64,000 nucleotides of DNA from Burkholderia cepacia (GTDB lineage: Bacteria; Pseudomonadota; Gammaproteobacteria; Burkholderiales; Burkholderiaceae), in assembly GCF_001718835.1 (NCBI RefSeq), contig NZ_CP013443.1, positions 3,100,001 to 3,164,000 on the forward strand, in the 5' to 3' direction. The translations under genes and the position numbers were made by a program. The notes below the pieces were generated by a model. That model ran no database searches, had not been told where the DNA came from, and saw only the letters and a list, made by a program, of their open reading frames with translations. Positions 18,553-28,436 of the stretch are shown in pieces. Each line of letters starts with the position of its first letter. Positions within the stretch are counted from its first letter, which is position 1.

Positions 18553-19590
18553 ATGCGTCGAGCGCTGGTTATCGCACCGAACTGGATCGGTGACGCATTG
18601 ATGGCGCAGCCGCTTTTTGCGCTGCTGAAGAAACTCCATCCCCGCATCGCGATCGATGCCGTCGCGCCCTCGTGGGTCGCGCCCGTGCTCGAGCGGATGC
18701 CCGAGATCCACGATGTCTACGCGACCGATCTCGCGCACGGCAAGCTGCAGCTGCTGCGCCGCTGGCAGCTCGCGAGCGACCTGCGCGACGTCGGCTACGA
18801 CGCGGCGTACGTGCTGCCGAATTCGCTGAAATCCGCGGTGATCCCGTGGCTCGCGAACATCCCGCTGCGGATCGGCTACACGGGCGAGCACCGCTACGGG
18901 CTGCTGAACGTGCGGCACGCGAATCCGGCTAGGTCGGGCGAGCGGCCGCCGATGACGACCCACTACGCGGCGCTCGCGTACGCACCGGGCGCGAAGCTGC
19001 CGGAGTCGATGAAGACGCTGCCCGCGCCGCGCCTCGACGCCGACCTGAACGAGACGGCGCGCGTGTCCGCGCGCTTCAATCTCGATACGCGCAAGCCGCT
19101 CGTCGTGTTCTGCCCCGGCGCGGAATACGGCCCGGCCAAGCGCTGGCCGCCCGAACACTTCGCGTCGCTCGCCACCATCGTCCACCAGTCGTTCCCGTAC
19201 ACGCAGATCGTCGCGCTCGGTTCGCAGAAGGACGCCGCGGCCGCGCAGGCGATCGCCGACCACGCGCCGAACGTGCGCAACCTGTGCGGGCAGACGTCGC
19301 TGTCGGAGGCCTGCGCGCTGATCGCGCGCGCGAACGCGGTGGTCACCAACGATTCGGGGCTGATGCACGTCGCCGCCGCGCTGCGCCGGCCGCTCGTCGC
19401 GCTGTACGGCTCGACGGATCCGCGCCACACCCCTCCGCTGTCGGACCTGGCGAAGGTACAATGGCTTCATCTCGAATGCAGTCCCTGCTTCGAACGCGAG
19501 TGCCCGCTCGGCCATCTGAAATGCCTGCGCGAACTCGGTCCCGAGCAGGTATTCGGCGATTTGCGCGGCATGCTCGTCGGGCAGCGCTGA
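18553..19590 (+). CDS. waaF: ADP-heptose:LPS heptosyltransferase II
   Basis: GT9 glycosyltransferase of 345 residues that adds the second heptose to the lipopolysaccharide inner core in the cytoplasm. N-terminal ALVIAPNWIGDALMAQPLF is the WaaF signature. VFCPGAEYGPAKRWP opens the nucleotide-sugar half, and VTNDSGLMHVAAALRRP is near residue 275. The spacer upstream (18407-18552) has a GGCCTGCA/TGCAGGCC hairpin without a T-run. Confidence 0.95.
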   Translation: MRRALVIAPNWIGDALMAQPLFALLKKLHPRIAIDAVAPSWVAPVLERMPEIHDVYATDLAHGKLQLLRRWQLASDLRDVGYDAAYVLPNSLKSAVIPWLANIPLRIGYTGEHRYGLLNVRHANPARSGERPPMTTHYAALAYAPGAKLPESMKTLPAPRLDADLNETARVSARFNLDTRKPLVVFCPGAEYGPAKRWPPEHFASLATIVHQSFPYTQIVALGSQKDAAAAQAIADHAPNVRNLCGQTSLSEACALIARANAVVTNDSGLMHVAAALRRPLVALYGSTDPRHTPPLSDLAKVQWLHLECSPCFERECPLGHLKCLRELGPEQVFGDLRGMLVGQR

Positions 19591-19707
19591 CCCTGACCGG
19601 CAGCGTCGCACACGACGCGCCGGGCAATCCGATTCACCGGTGTACGGCGGCTCCACCCGGGCCGTCGTGCTGAATACGGCGCGCGACGCGCGCGAGAGAT
19701 AACCCCG

Positions 19708-20154
19708 ATGCCACGTTTTGCCCGCCTCTTCGAAGCCGCCGCCGATACGCTGAACGCCTACTACCAGGCCGTCGCCGATGCCAATCTCGACGCGCTGCTG
19801 GGATTGTGGATCGACGAGGATTTCGCCAGCTGCGTATGGGCGGACGGCGAGCATCTGCACGGCCTCGACCAGATCCGCAGCGGGCTCGCCAACCGGCTCG
19901 CCACACGCCCCGTGACGATCGAGCCGCTCGACATCCGGGTGTACGACAGCCTCGGCACGGTCGTCTACACGATCGCCGAAGCGCATCAGCAGGCCGACCT
20001 GACGGCCGAACCCGACATGGTTTTCGCCACGTACGTGATGATTCACGAGCGCGGCGAGTGGCGCATCGCGCATATTCACGCGAGCCCGATTCCCGAACAG
20101 GCGGCCGGACAATTCGCCGCGAAGATCCGTCACGGGCAGGGTCCGCTGCACTGA
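19708..20154 (+). CDS. NTF2/SnoaL-like domain protein
   Basis: A 148-residue single-domain protein with the pattern of the NTF2-like alpha+beta barrel. The opening helix DTLNAYYQAVADANLDALL is followed by LWIDEDFASCVWADGEHLHG and beta strands ending GEWRIAHIHASP. Many relatives act as SnoaL/ketosteroid isomerase-like enzymes or ligand-binding subunits, but no catalytic residue set is clear. It is 33 bp ahead of the YheT-like hydrolase and probably co-transcribed. Confidence 0.8.
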   Translation: MPRFARLFEAAADTLNAYYQAVADANLDALLGLWIDEDFASCVWADGEHLHGLDQIRSGLANRLATRPVTIEPLDIRVYDSLGTVVYTIAEAHQQADLTAEPDMVFATYVMIHERGEWRIAHIHASPIPEQAAGQFAAKIRHGQGPLH

Positions 20155-20187
20155 CGAAGAACGAAGCAACGCATTAGCGGGGCGATC

Positions 20188-21225
20188 ATGAGTACGGCTT
20201 CTCCGCCCACCTCGCCGCTGACCGGGGCTCCGGCCCCCGACGACGATTCATTGCGCTATCGCGCACCGCGCTGGCTGCCGAACAGCCATGCCCAGACCAT
20301 CGTGCCCGCGCTGTTCGCACGGCGCCCGGCCGTCGCTTACCGACGAGAGCGATGGGAAACCCCCGACCACGATTTCATCGATCTCGACTGGGTCGCGCAT
20401 CTCGACAGCGCGGCGCCGCCGCCCGATGCGCCGCTGTTCGTGCTGTTCCACGGCCTCGAAGGCAGCTCGGGCTCGCACTACGCGCTCGCGATGATGGCCG
20501 CCGCGCGCGCGAAGGGCTGGCATGCGGTCGTCCCGCACTTTCGCAGTTGCAGCGGCGAGATCAACCGCCAGCCGCGCTTCTATCATCTCGCCGACAGCGC
20601 CGAAGTCGACTGGATCCTGCGCCGGCTCGCCACGCAGCATCGCGGGCCGCTGGTTGCGGCCGGCGTGTCGCTCGGCGGCAACGTGCTGCTGCGCTGGCTC
20701 GGCGAGCATCGCAGCGACACGTCGATCCTGCGCGCGGCCGCCGCGATCTCGACGCCGATCGACGTGCACGCGGGCGGGCGCGCGCTGTCGCAAGGCTTCG
20801 CGATGGTCTACACGCGCAGCTTCCTGAAGACGCTCAAGCGCAAGGCGATCGCGAAGCTCGACCAGTATCCGGGGTTGTTCGACCGTGAAGCGATGCTGCA
20901 GGCCGTGACGATGCGCGACTTCGACGAGGTCGTGACCGCCCCGCTGCACGGTTTCGCGAACGCGGACGACTACTGGACGAAGGCGACGACCCGGCCGCTG
21001 CTGCCCGCGATCGACGTGCCGACGCTGATCCTCAACGCCCGCAACGACCCGTTCCTGCCCGAGTCCGCGCTGCCGGGCCCGGCCGACGTATCGCCGGCCG
21101 TCGAGCTCGACCAGCCCGCGGACGGCGGACACGCGGGATTCATGACCGGGCCGTTCCCCGGCCGTCTCGACTGGCTGTCGGCGCGGGTGTTCGGCTATTG
21201 CTCCAAATTCGTCGACCATGGATGA
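20188..21225 (+). CDS. YheT-type alpha/beta hydrolase
   Basis: A 345-residue hydrolase of the YheT/ABHD1-3 group. The segment PRWLPNSHAQTIVPALF is highly typical, as are LFHGLEGSSGSHYAL (oxyanion region) and the nucleophile elbow GVSLGGNVLLRWLGEH with Ser near residue 158. The acid residue sits in NARNDPFLP and the catalytic His in DGGHAGF. Its substrate is not established. The 3' end overlaps the next gene by 8 bp. Confidence 0.92.
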   Translation: MSTASPPTSPLTGAPAPDDDSLRYRAPRWLPNSHAQTIVPALFARRPAVAYRRERWETPDHDFIDLDWVAHLDSAAPPPDAPLFVLFHGLEGSSGSHYALAMMAAARAKGWHAVVPHFRSCSGEINRQPRFYHLADSAEVDWILRRLATQHRGPLVAAGVSLGGNVLLRWLGEHRSDTSILRAAAAISTPIDVHAGGRALSQGFAMVYTRSFLKTLKRKAIAKLDQYPGLFDREAMLQAVTMRDFDEVVTAPLHGFANADDYWTKATTRPLLPAIDVPTLILNARNDPFLPESALPGPADVSPAVELDQPADGGHAGFMTGPFPGRLDWLSARVFGYCSKFVDHG

Positions 21226-21796
21226 CATCGTCAGGCAGGCGCTCGCCAAATGGCCGAACGTGCCGCACTGTACCGGCTGGCTGCTGCTCGACCGGCGCGG
21301 CGAATGGCGGCTGCGCGACGACGCGGCCCAGGCGGCCGGCGAGCTCGGCTCGCCGATCCGGCATGCGGCGCTGAACGCGTTCATCGGCCGCAACTACGAA
21401 TGCGACGCGCAGGGCCAGTGGTTCTTCCAGAACGGCCCGCAGCGCGTGTACGTCGAGCTTGCCTATACGCCGTGGGTCGTGCGGCTCGCCGAACAGGACG
21501 GCCGGCTGACGCTCGCCGATCAGGCCGGCCGGCCGTTCGAGCCGCGGGAAGCATGGCTCGACGACGCGGGCGGCGTGCTGTTTCGCTCGGCCGGCACGGC
21601 GCCGCGCATCGCGGCGCTGCACGATCACGATCTCGGGCTGTTCGCCGATCACGCGGATTTCGACGCCGCACCGCCGGTACTGCGCTGGCGCGACGGCCGC
21701 ACGCTGCCGCTCGGCGAGATCGCGCGCGCCGACGTGCCGGCGCACTTCGGCTTCGTCGCAAGTCCCGCCGAACGGGCGCGTGCCGCGCCGGCCTAG
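21218..21796 (+). CDS. Conserved protein of unknown function
   Basis: A 192-residue soluble protein that I do not recognise by name. It has no signal peptide or membrane helix. It is rich in beta-type strands with WLLLDRRGEWRLRDD at the start, IGRNYECDAQGQWFFQNGPQ in the middle, and VLRWRDGRTLPLGEI near the end. It overlaps the hydrolase gene upstream by 8 bp and so is probably translated with it. Its stop overlaps the stop of the convergent metalloprotease gene by 4 bp. Confidence 0.8.
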   Translation: MDDIVRQALAKWPNVPHCTGWLLLDRRGEWRLRDDAAQAAGELGSPIRHAALNAFIGRNYECDAQGQWFFQNGPQRVYVELAYTPWVVRLAEQDGRLTLADQAGRPFEPREAWLDDAGGVLFRSAGTAPRIAALHDHDLGLFADHADFDAAPPVLRWRDGRTLPLGEIARADVPAHFGFVASPAERARAAPA

Positions 21797-23487
21797 CTCC
21801 TGCCGTTCTTCTCGTCTTCGCGCTCTTCCTTGTAGCGCGCCTCGAATTCCAGCAGCCGCGCGCCGATCATCGACTGCTCGTAGAACGAGACGTCCTTCGC
21901 GTCGCGCGCTTCCTTCAGCTGGCGAATCGCCGACGGCCACGCGCCGTCGAGCGCGAGCTTCTCCGCGAGCGCGCGGCGCCGCGCCAGCACGTCGCCCTTG
22001 CCGTCGCTCGCCTTCGCGAGATAGTCCCACCAGTCCGGCTGCTCGGGGTCGGCCTTCGCCTGCGCGCGCGCCTGCGCCTGCGCGTCGGCGAAACGGCGCG
22101 CGGCCAGGAGCGCCTGAAGATGCCCGACGATCGCCGCATGCGACGCCGGCCAGCGCCGCTGCGCGAGCGCCGCGAGCCGCACCGCATCGTCGGCGTGCCC
22201 CGCACGGCGCGCGATGTCGGCGGCCAGCACGTCGAGGCTCGGCGAACTCGTCGCCGGATCGTCCTCGCGCCGCTCGCGCGCGTCGAACGCGGTGCGTGCC
22301 GACGCAAGCGCCTTGCCGGCCGCGTCGTACTCGCCGAGCTGCGCGTTCGCGAGCGCGATGCCGTACCAGTTCGCCGCCACGTTCGGCGCGGTGCGATCGT
22401 CGATCTCGGACTGCATCCGGCGCGCTTCGGCCGCGATGTCGGTCGGCGCACGGTTCTGCAGGACCCGCAGCCGTGCGCGCACGAACCCGTATTCGGGCGA
22501 CTGGCGCGGCTGCCGGTACGGCGCACGGCGCGCGCGATCTTCCATGTCGGCGATCCGCTCGCCGGTCAGCGGGTGCGTGCGCGCATACGCGGGCACGCCC
22601 GCATCGCCCATCGACGCGCGATCGAGCCGCTCGAAGAAACCCGGCATCCCGTACGGGTCGTAGCCCGCGCCCGCGAGCAACTGGAAGCCGACGCGATCGG
22701 CCTCCCGCTCGGCCGAACGCGAGAAGCGCAGCTGGTTGTCCACCGCGTACGCCTGCCCGCCCACCGCGATCGCGCTGCCGAGGTCGCCGCTTCTCGCGAG
22801 CACGCCGGCCAGCACGCCGAGCAGCATCGTCGCGAGCGCCGTATAGCCGGTCTTCTCGTTCGCGCCGATCATCCGCGCGATGTGCCGCTGCAGCACGTGC
22901 CCCATCTCGTGGCCGACCACCGACGCGAGCTCCGACTCCGTCTGCGTCGTGACGACAAGCCCGCTGTTGATCCCGATGAAGCCGCCCGGCATCGAGAACG
23001 CGTTGATCTGCGGATCGCGCACCGGGAACAGGTCGAAGTCCGGCGTGTAGCCGCCGATGAAACGCGCGGCCGCCGCGGCCGCGAGCCGCGCCGCCATCGC
23101 GTTCAGGTAGTCGCGTACGAGCCAGTCGTCGAGATAGTCGGGATCGCGCCGCACTTCGCGCATCACCCGCTCGCCGAGCCGGCGCTCGGCCTGCGGCGTC
23201 AGCGAACCGCCGGAGCCGTCGCCCAGGTCGGGCAGCTCGAGCGCGCGAAGCGGCGCGCGCAGGCCGGCGGCGGAATTCGACACGCCGGTGGCGCCGGAAA
23301 ACCGGCTCTCCGCGCCGCCGTACGTACCGAACACGCCGGCCGCGATGCCGGACGGCACGGTCGAGATCGACGGGAGACCGGCGCCCGCCGCCTCGAGCGG
23401 CAAGGCGCCCGTGCGTTGCGCGAAGCCGTCGGGCGGCAGCGCCAGGGCCGCCGACAGCAACACGGCAAGCAACTGTTTGACACGCAT
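21793..23487 (-). CDS. M48-family metalloprotease with TPR-like C-terminus (BepA/YfgC-like)
   Basis: A 564-residue periplasmic zinc protease, probably linked to outer-membrane quality control. The signal peptide is at residues 1-25 (start MRVKQLL, cleavage near GFAQ). The zinc site HEMGH is at H193-E194-H197, with the third ligand expected in the SAEREADRVG segment about 60 residues later. The last 250 residues are alanine-rich helical repeats (RAGHADDAVRLAALAQRRWP), as in the TPR domain of BepA. The start at 23487 was chosen because longer frames lack coding character. Confidence 0.9.
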   Translation of the reverse strand: MRVKQLLAVLLSAALALPPDGFAQRTGALPLEAAGAGLPSISTVPSGIAAGVFGTYGGAESRFSGATGVSNSAAGLRAPLRALELPDLGDGSGGSLTPQAERRLGERVMREVRRDPDYLDDWLVRDYLNAMAARLAAAAAARFIGGYTPDFDLFPVRDPQINAFSMPGGFIGINSGLVVTTQTESELASVVGHEMGHVLQRHIARMIGANEKTGYTALATMLLGVLAGVLARSGDLGSAIAVGGQAYAVDNQLRFSRSAEREADRVGFQLLAGAGYDPYGMPGFFERLDRASMGDAGVPAYARTHPLTGERIADMEDRARRAPYRQPRQSPEYGFVRARLRVLQNRAPTDIAAEARRMQSEIDDRTAPNVAANWYGIALANAQLGEYDAAGKALASARTAFDARERREDDPATSSPSLDVLAADIARRAGHADDAVRLAALAQRRWPASHAAIVGHLQALLAARRFADAQAQARAQAKADPEQPDWWDYLAKASDGKGDVLARRRALAEKLALDGAWPSAIRQLKEARDAKDVSFYEQSMIGARLLEFEARYKEEREDEKNGRS

Positions 23488-23711
23488 GGCAGGATGAAAA
23501 CGACGCCGTCCCGCGCGCCGGGCGCGCATCGCGGCGTTTGGTCTGAATATTCGGGTCATTGTACCGGCGCCGGCCCGGCTGTCCCGCACGGATCGTCCGC
23601 GGGTTGTGCGCCGGCGGCGCGGGCGCCCGCTGCTATGATAGGCGCCCTTCAAGCTATGCACGGGACCGAACCGGGCGTCGACGCGCCGGATTCGATCGAC
23701 AGGAGCATGAC

Positions 23712-24191
23712 ATGTCAGGACTCACCCATTTCGACGCCGCCGGCCATGCGCACATGGTCGACGTCGGCGGCAAGCAGGAAACCCAACGCATCGCGATCGC
23801 GCGCGGCACGATCCGGATGCTGCCGGCCACGTTCGCCCTGATCCGCGACGGCAAGGCCAAGAAAGGCGACGTGCTCGGCGTCGCGCGCATCGCGGCGATC
23901 CAGGGCGCCAAGCGCACGGCCGACCTCATCCCGCTGTGCCACCCGCTCGCGCTGACGCGCGTGGCCGTCGATTTCGAGCTCGACGACACGCTGCCGGGTG
24001 TCCACTGCGTCGCGCAGGTCGAAACGTTCGGCCGGACCGGCGTCGAGATGGAAGCGCTGACCGCCGTGCAGGTCGGGCTGCTGACCGTCTACGACATGTG
24101 CAAGGCCGTCGATCGCGGAATGGTGATCACCGACGTGAGCGTGCGCGAGAAACGCGGCGGGAAGTCGGGAGACTGGAAGGCGGAAGCGTAA
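23712..24191 (+). CDS. moaC: Cyclic pyranopterin monophosphate synthase
   Basis: Molybdenum cofactor enzyme of 159 residues; with MoaA it turns GTP into cyclic pyranopterin monophosphate. Signatures seen are HMVDVGGKQETQR at the N-terminus, DLIPLCHPLALTRV with its essential Cys-His, GVEMEALTAV and YDMCKAVDRGM. The ATG at 23712 is preceded by AGGAG at 23701-23705. Confidence 0.97.
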   Translation: MSGLTHFDAAGHAHMVDVGGKQETQRIAIARGTIRMLPATFALIRDGKAKKGDVLGVARIAAIQGAKRTADLIPLCHPLALTRVAVDFELDDTLPGVHCVAQVETFGRTGVEMEALTAVQVGLLTVYDMCKAVDRGMVITDVSVREKRGGKSGDWKAEA

Positions 24192-24310
24192 AGCCCTGGT
24201 TCGACGCTGAGAACGCTACATAACGGGTGGGCGTCCGCCGTGCGGTTGCACGGTGGCCCGCTCAGACATGCGCAAGGCTGCTGGATACGCCGCCACCATA
24301 AAAACAATTC

Positions 24311-24571
24311 ATGAGAGATCTGCACCCCCGCCCCGGGCCATGGCGCCCGCTGCCGGCCGCGCTGATGACGCTCCTGCTGGCCGCAACCCTGCTGCATGCG
24401 TTGGCGGCCGCGCATGCGGAAGACACCCGCATCGCCGCGCCCGGGCTCCGCGCACTGCTGAATTGCTCGACGACCGCGCGCTGGCCGCTGCCGAAGGAAC
24501 GCGCGGCGGGCCGGTTCGCATTCGGCTGCCGGATCTTCGGTTCGGAAGCGAGTCCCGTGAAAGGCCTGTAA
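24311..24571 (+). CDS. Possible small exported protein
   Basis: An 86-codon frame starting at ATG 24311. It has a basic, proline-rich N-terminus, a hydrophobic stretch (about residues 16-34) and AHA-ED as a plausible signal-peptidase site, then a short mature part with two cysteines (LLNCSTT, FGCRIF). There is no strong ribosome site. I recognise no family. It could be a real small secreted protein or a chance frame in the moaC-24665 gap. Confidence 0.4.
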   Translation: MRDLHPRPGPWRPLPAALMTLLLAATLLHALAAAHAEDTRIAAPGLRALLNCSTTARWPLPKERAAGRFAFGCRIFGSEASPVKGL

Positions 24572-24664
24572 AGCTGTCGCGGGTGCCGCCCGCCCTCTTT
24601 CGATCGCATTGCCCGGCCGAGTCCGCTACGGCGGCCGGTCGGCAGACACCCCTCGGAGTCCCGG

Positions 24665-25870
24665 ATGAAAACAATTCAGAAAATCGCTGCCCTCGCGTTG
24701 TGCATTGCATCCGCCGGCCCGTCCGTCGCCCATGCCGCAAGCAGTAGTTGCCCCGCCGCCGACACCGCCGCGCGCGCGGCGATCGACGCACGGCATCGGC
24801 TGCAGCAGATCCCGAGCCAGCAAAGCGACTACGTCAGCGAAACCGTGTTGCCCGCTCAGCGCGACGCGCTGCGTGCGTACAAGCAGGCGCTCGCCGGCGC
24901 GATCGATGCGCGGCTCGCCTGCAGTGACGAACCGGTCGACCCGGCCGCGCTGAAACGCACGCTCGCCGCGACGCTCCGCGCGTCGGCAAAACCGGCCGGG
25001 GCCGACGGCCATTCGTCGTTCGGGGACAATCCCACGGTCCAGGTGGAGCGCGCGGCCACGCCCCGGCCGCTCGTCCTCGTGCGCGCCGGCTTCGACATCG
25101 CCTGCGGCGACGACAACCTGCTGACCGCCTACGCATGGGAAAACGGCGGCTGGCGGCGCGTGCTGCGCTGGCAGGCCGACGACTACAAGGACATCTCCGG
25201 CGCGTACGGCCGGGGCTTCGAATTCACGGCGCTGCCGGGCGGACAGGTGGTGGTCGTGCACGGCACGCCCTGGTGCACGTCGACGTGGACTCACTTCGTC
25301 GCTGACGTGATCGTCCCGGCGAACGGCGCGGCGCCGCAGCGCGCGGTGTTCCGGATGAGCAAGGACTATTGGTTCGAAGAAGACAACTTCCGGCTGAAGA
25401 CGCGCCCCGACGGTTTCGAGCTGCGTGCGGCGGTCCACTCGATCGACTTAAACCTGCTGCTGGTGCGGCCGGGCATCTACCGCTATCGCGTCGACGGCGG
25501 CGCCGTGCAGCGCGTACAGCCCGTCGCGCTCAACGGCCGCGACTTCGTCGACGAATGGCTGAATGTGGACGATGCGCAGGCGCGCGAATGGAGCGAACCC
25601 GCGTCGGCCGCTGCCGCGTTGAAAGCGCGGCAGGCGCTCAACGAACAACGCAAGGCGCCCGACACGTCGTTCGGGTACGGTGCGGTGCGCGGCTGCTCGA
25701 CCGCGAAGGATCGCTTCCAGGTCGAGATCGCGCTGACCGGCAAGTCAGGGCAAACCGTCGCGAAGCGCTACGGCCTGATCCGCCAGGAAGCCAACGGTTT
25801 CACGATGCTCGGATTGCAGGACGCGCCGGAACCGACGTGCCGCGGCGCGAACCTGATGCCGCGGCACTGA
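24665..25870 (+). CDS. Secreted protein of unknown function
   Basis: A 401-residue protein with a clear signal peptide (residues 1-24, cleavage near AHA-AS). The mature part starts with a helical, cysteine-containing segment (SSSCPAAD to LACSDEP), then a beta-rich region with DIACGDDN and VVVHGTPWCTSTWTHFV, and ends with a domain containing YGAVRGCSTAKDRFQVEI. Six cysteines suggest periplasmic disulphides. I do not recognise the family. It stands alone between moaC and the convergent TonB-C-like gene, whose stop is 27 bp away. Confidence 0.78.
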   Translation: MKTIQKIAALALCIASAGPSVAHAASSSCPAADTAARAAIDARHRLQQIPSQQSDYVSETVLPAQRDALRAYKQALAGAIDARLACSDEPVDPAALKRTLAATLRASAKPAGADGHSSFGDNPTVQVERAATPRPLVLVRAGFDIACGDDNLLTAYAWENGGWRRVLRWQADDYKDISGAYGRGFEFTALPGGQVVVVHGTPWCTSTWTHFVADVIVPANGAAPQRAVFRMSKDYWFEEDNFRLKTRPDGFELRAAVHSIDLNLLLVRPGIYRYRVDGGAVQRVQPVALNGRDFVDEWLNVDDAQAREWSEPASAAAALKARQALNEQRKAPDTSFGYGAVRGCSTAKDRFQVEIALTGKSGQTVAKRYGLIRQEANGFTMLGLQDAPEPTCRGANLMPRH

Positions 25871-25897
25871 TCCGTGCAGGCCGCCGCGGCGCACACG

Positions 25898-26245
25898 TCA
25901 ACCGCCGCGCTGCGGCTCGAACACGAACGGCTGGGTCAGCAGGAACGGATTCGCCGCAGGCCCCGTCTGCGTGCAGGTCGCGCGCGACATCGCGTCGGCC
26001 GCGGCGCGGTCCGCGGCGGCATTGCGGCTGCTGGTCGTGATCGTCACGTTTTCCGCGACCCCGGACGTCGTCATCAGCGCACGCACGAGCACGGTCGCCG
26101 GGCGCGTGAGCGGCTTCGCGGTATCCGGATAGACGGCGCGCGGAATGTGACAGGTCAGCTTGCTGTCTTGCTGCGAGGACACCGCGCAGCCGGCGAGCAG
26201 CACGGCGACGACGGGCAGCGCAAGGTAGGTTGGGCAGGTAGCCAT
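25898..26245 (-). CDS. Small lipoprotein with TonB C-terminal-like domain
   Basis: A 115-residue lipoprotein: signal peptide and lipobox LLAGCAVS, then a domain beginning ITCHIPRAVYPDTAKPL-like, with VLVRALMTTSGVAENVTITTSSRNAAADRAA, which resembles the 'P.YP..A' plus 'V..SG' pattern of the TonB C-terminal/energy transducer family. It lacks a transmembrane anchor and proline-rich spacer, so it is unlikely to energise a receptor in the usual way. The start at 26245 was chosen for the signal peptide. Confidence 0.65.
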   Translation of the reverse strand: MATCPTYLALPVVAVLLAGCAVSSQQDSKLTCHIPRAVYPDTAKPLTRPATVLVRALMTTSGVAENVTITTSSRNAAADRAAADAMSRATCTQTGPAANPFLLTQPFVFEPQRGG

Positions 26246-26522
26246 GTTCGAATCGGAATCTGTTGCGTTGCTTCGGGACGAGCCGGCCGCGCAGCCTGCG
26301 TTCCCCGAGGCTGCGATGACCGGATGCTGCAACCGACGATACCCGACCGGATCGGCGGGCATCGCGACACCAGCGCGCATTGTGCACGCGCCGCCCGGCG
26401 AGCGGCGGCGATTTGACAATGGTTGACGCGAATCCGCTGCAGACCGCCGGGAATGCGCGCGATCCGCAGCGTAATCGATGCGACGCCGAACGCGCCCGGA
26501 GCGGGCCAATCGGCGGGCTGGC

Positions 26523-28316
26523 TTACTCGGCGTCGTCGTCGTCCGACTCGTCGAGCGCGTCGGCCGGAACGTCACCGTATTTCGCGACGACCGCCGCCTT
26601 GAACGTCTTCAGCGCCGGCTGCTGGTCGCACAGCTTGTACAGCGCCGCCAGCTGTTGCGGCCAGTCCTTCAGTTCCTTCGCGAACACGTGCAGGCGCGCG
26701 ACGGTGTCGAGCGCGTCGGCTTCGCGGCCGGCCAGTGCCTGCAGCGCCGCATAGCGGCGCAGCACCGTCTCGCCGGGCAGCAGCGCGATCGCGCGCTCGT
26801 GCGCAGCGAGCTTGGCCGGCAGGTCGTCCGCCGAAATCGGGAGCAGCGTGGCCGCGCCATATTCGCCCCAGGCGCCGAACAGCAACGACGGCGCGTCGCG
26901 ATACTGCGCGGCCGGATCGCTGCCGTAATACAGCACCTCCGCACGCTGGTAGTCGCGCAGCACGGGCACCGCCGCCAGCACGCCGCCGACCGACAGCACC
27001 GCGAACAACCCGAAGGCTGCGCGCCCCGGCAGGATGCGCAGCGGCTTCACGTCGAGCAGCCCGATCACGAACATCGCAGGCAACAGGAAGAACATGTACT
27101 GCTGCGGATACTCGACCAGCGCATGCATCAGCAGGATGCCGATCAGCGCGAAGCCGAACACGCGCATGCTCGACTGCGGCGCGCGCACCGCTCGCACGAA
27201 CCACGTCACGAGCGCGACGACGAGCACGCCCAGGCCGACAAGGCCGGACTTCGCGAGCAGGTCGATGAAGATGTCGTGCGAATTGTTCGCGATCTCGACG
27301 CCGCCGAGCGCGCGCACGAGCGCGAACTGGTGCGACGGGAACTCGCCCCAGCCGACGCCGAGCAGCGGGTGCTCGCGGAACATCGCGAGCCCGTACTTCC
27401 ACAGTGCGAGGCGCGGCGCGATCTGCCCCGCGTCACGCATCCGGTCGGCCGCGGATTCCGCGAGGTTCAGGTGATAGTGCACGTTGGCCCAGCGCACCGC
27501 GACGTTCACCGCGACGAACACGGCGGCGAGCAGCACGGGCATCAGCCACGCGCGCGCGCGCACGTTGGCCGGCGCGCCCGGCTTGTCGCGCGATTCGGCC
27601 CGCGCCATCCAGAAGCCCGCGACGACCATCACCGCGACCTGCAGCCACGGCCCGCGCGACACCGTCAACGCAAGACCGACCGACAGCACGAGCGACAGCG
27701 CGAGCCACGCCCATACCGCGAGCCGGCGCGTCTGCACGAGATACAGCGCGCCCGCGAGCGCGAACGCGATGTAGCTGGCCAGATGGTTCGCCTGCGCCAT
27801 GTTGCCGTACGGGCGGCGATCGACCGCGACGTTGTACATCACGACGAACGGCGACAGCGCCGACTCGAGGTGGAACAACTGCACGACCTGGCAGAACACG
27901 GCGAACACGCCGCCGATGAGCAAGGCGCCCGCCATGATCCGCGCCGCCGCTTCCGCGAGCTGCTCGCGCGCGAGCGCAAAGCCTGCCTGCATCGCGACCA
28001 GCGCGGCGGCGAGATAGCCGACCGCGAGCCAGTTCATCGACGGCACCTTGAGCGGAATCAGCGCGACCTGTGCGATGAGCACCACCGCGAACCCGAGCGG
28101 CGCAGCGAATGCAGCCGGCGCCGCAAACGGCGTGGCCGGCCGGCTCGTCCGCACGAGCAGGATCACGGACACGCCCACCAGCAGATACAGCACCAGCGCG
28201 GAAAATTCGGAATAGAAGGTCGGGATCGGATACGTGTGATTGGTGATCGCATACGGCACGATCAGGGCGACAGCCAGCGCAACGAGCGGCAACGAACGGG
28301 AAAAAGTAGAAGGCAT
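26523..28316 (-). CDS. pglL: PglL-type protein O-oligosaccharyltransferase
   Basis: Integral membrane enzyme of 597 residues that transfers lipid-linked glycan to serine or threonine of exported proteins. About a dozen hydrophobic helices fill residues 1-430. The Wzy_C/O-antigen ligase-like periplasmic loop lies mid-protein, with FREHPLLGVGWGEFPSHQF followed by NNSHDIFIDLLAKSGLVG. A soluble Wzy_C_2-type tail of about 170 residues ends in an acidic DESDDDD. It lies 120 bp downstream of a pilin gene on the same strand, the classical arrangement for a pilin glycosylation enzyme, although Burkholderia PglL is known as a general O-glycosylation enzyme. Confidence 0.9.
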   Translation of the reverse strand: MPSTFSRSLPLVALAVALIVPYAITNHTYPIPTFYSEFSALVLYLLVGVSVILLVRTSRPATPFAAPAAFAAPLGFAVVLIAQVALIPLKVPSMNWLAVGYLAAALVAMQAGFALAREQLAEAAARIMAGALLIGGVFAVFCQVVQLFHLESALSPFVVMYNVAVDRRPYGNMAQANHLASYIAFALAGALYLVQTRRLAVWAWLALSLVLSVGLALTVSRGPWLQVAVMVVAGFWMARAESRDKPGAPANVRARAWLMPVLLAAVFVAVNVAVRWANVHYHLNLAESAADRMRDAGQIAPRLALWKYGLAMFREHPLLGVGWGEFPSHQFALVRALGGVEIANNSHDIFIDLLAKSGLVGLGVLVVALVTWFVRAVRAPQSSMRVFGFALIGILLMHALVEYPQQYMFFLLPAMFVIGLLDVKPLRILPGRAAFGLFAVLSVGGVLAAVPVLRDYQRAEVLYYGSDPAAQYRDAPSLLFGAWGEYGAATLLPISADDLPAKLAAHERAIALLPGETVLRRYAALQALAGREADALDTVARLHVFAKELKDWPQQLAALYKLCDQQPALKTFKAAVVAKYGDVPADALDESDDDDAE

Positions 28317-28436
28317 GAGCGAACCGGATGTCAGCAACCGGCGCACTATACAAAACTTTCCCCCCTCTGTGCGGAGCCGTCACGCCGGATGCATGGCCGG
28401 CCGCATCGATCCGGCGATCACCGCCCTGCCCGCCCG

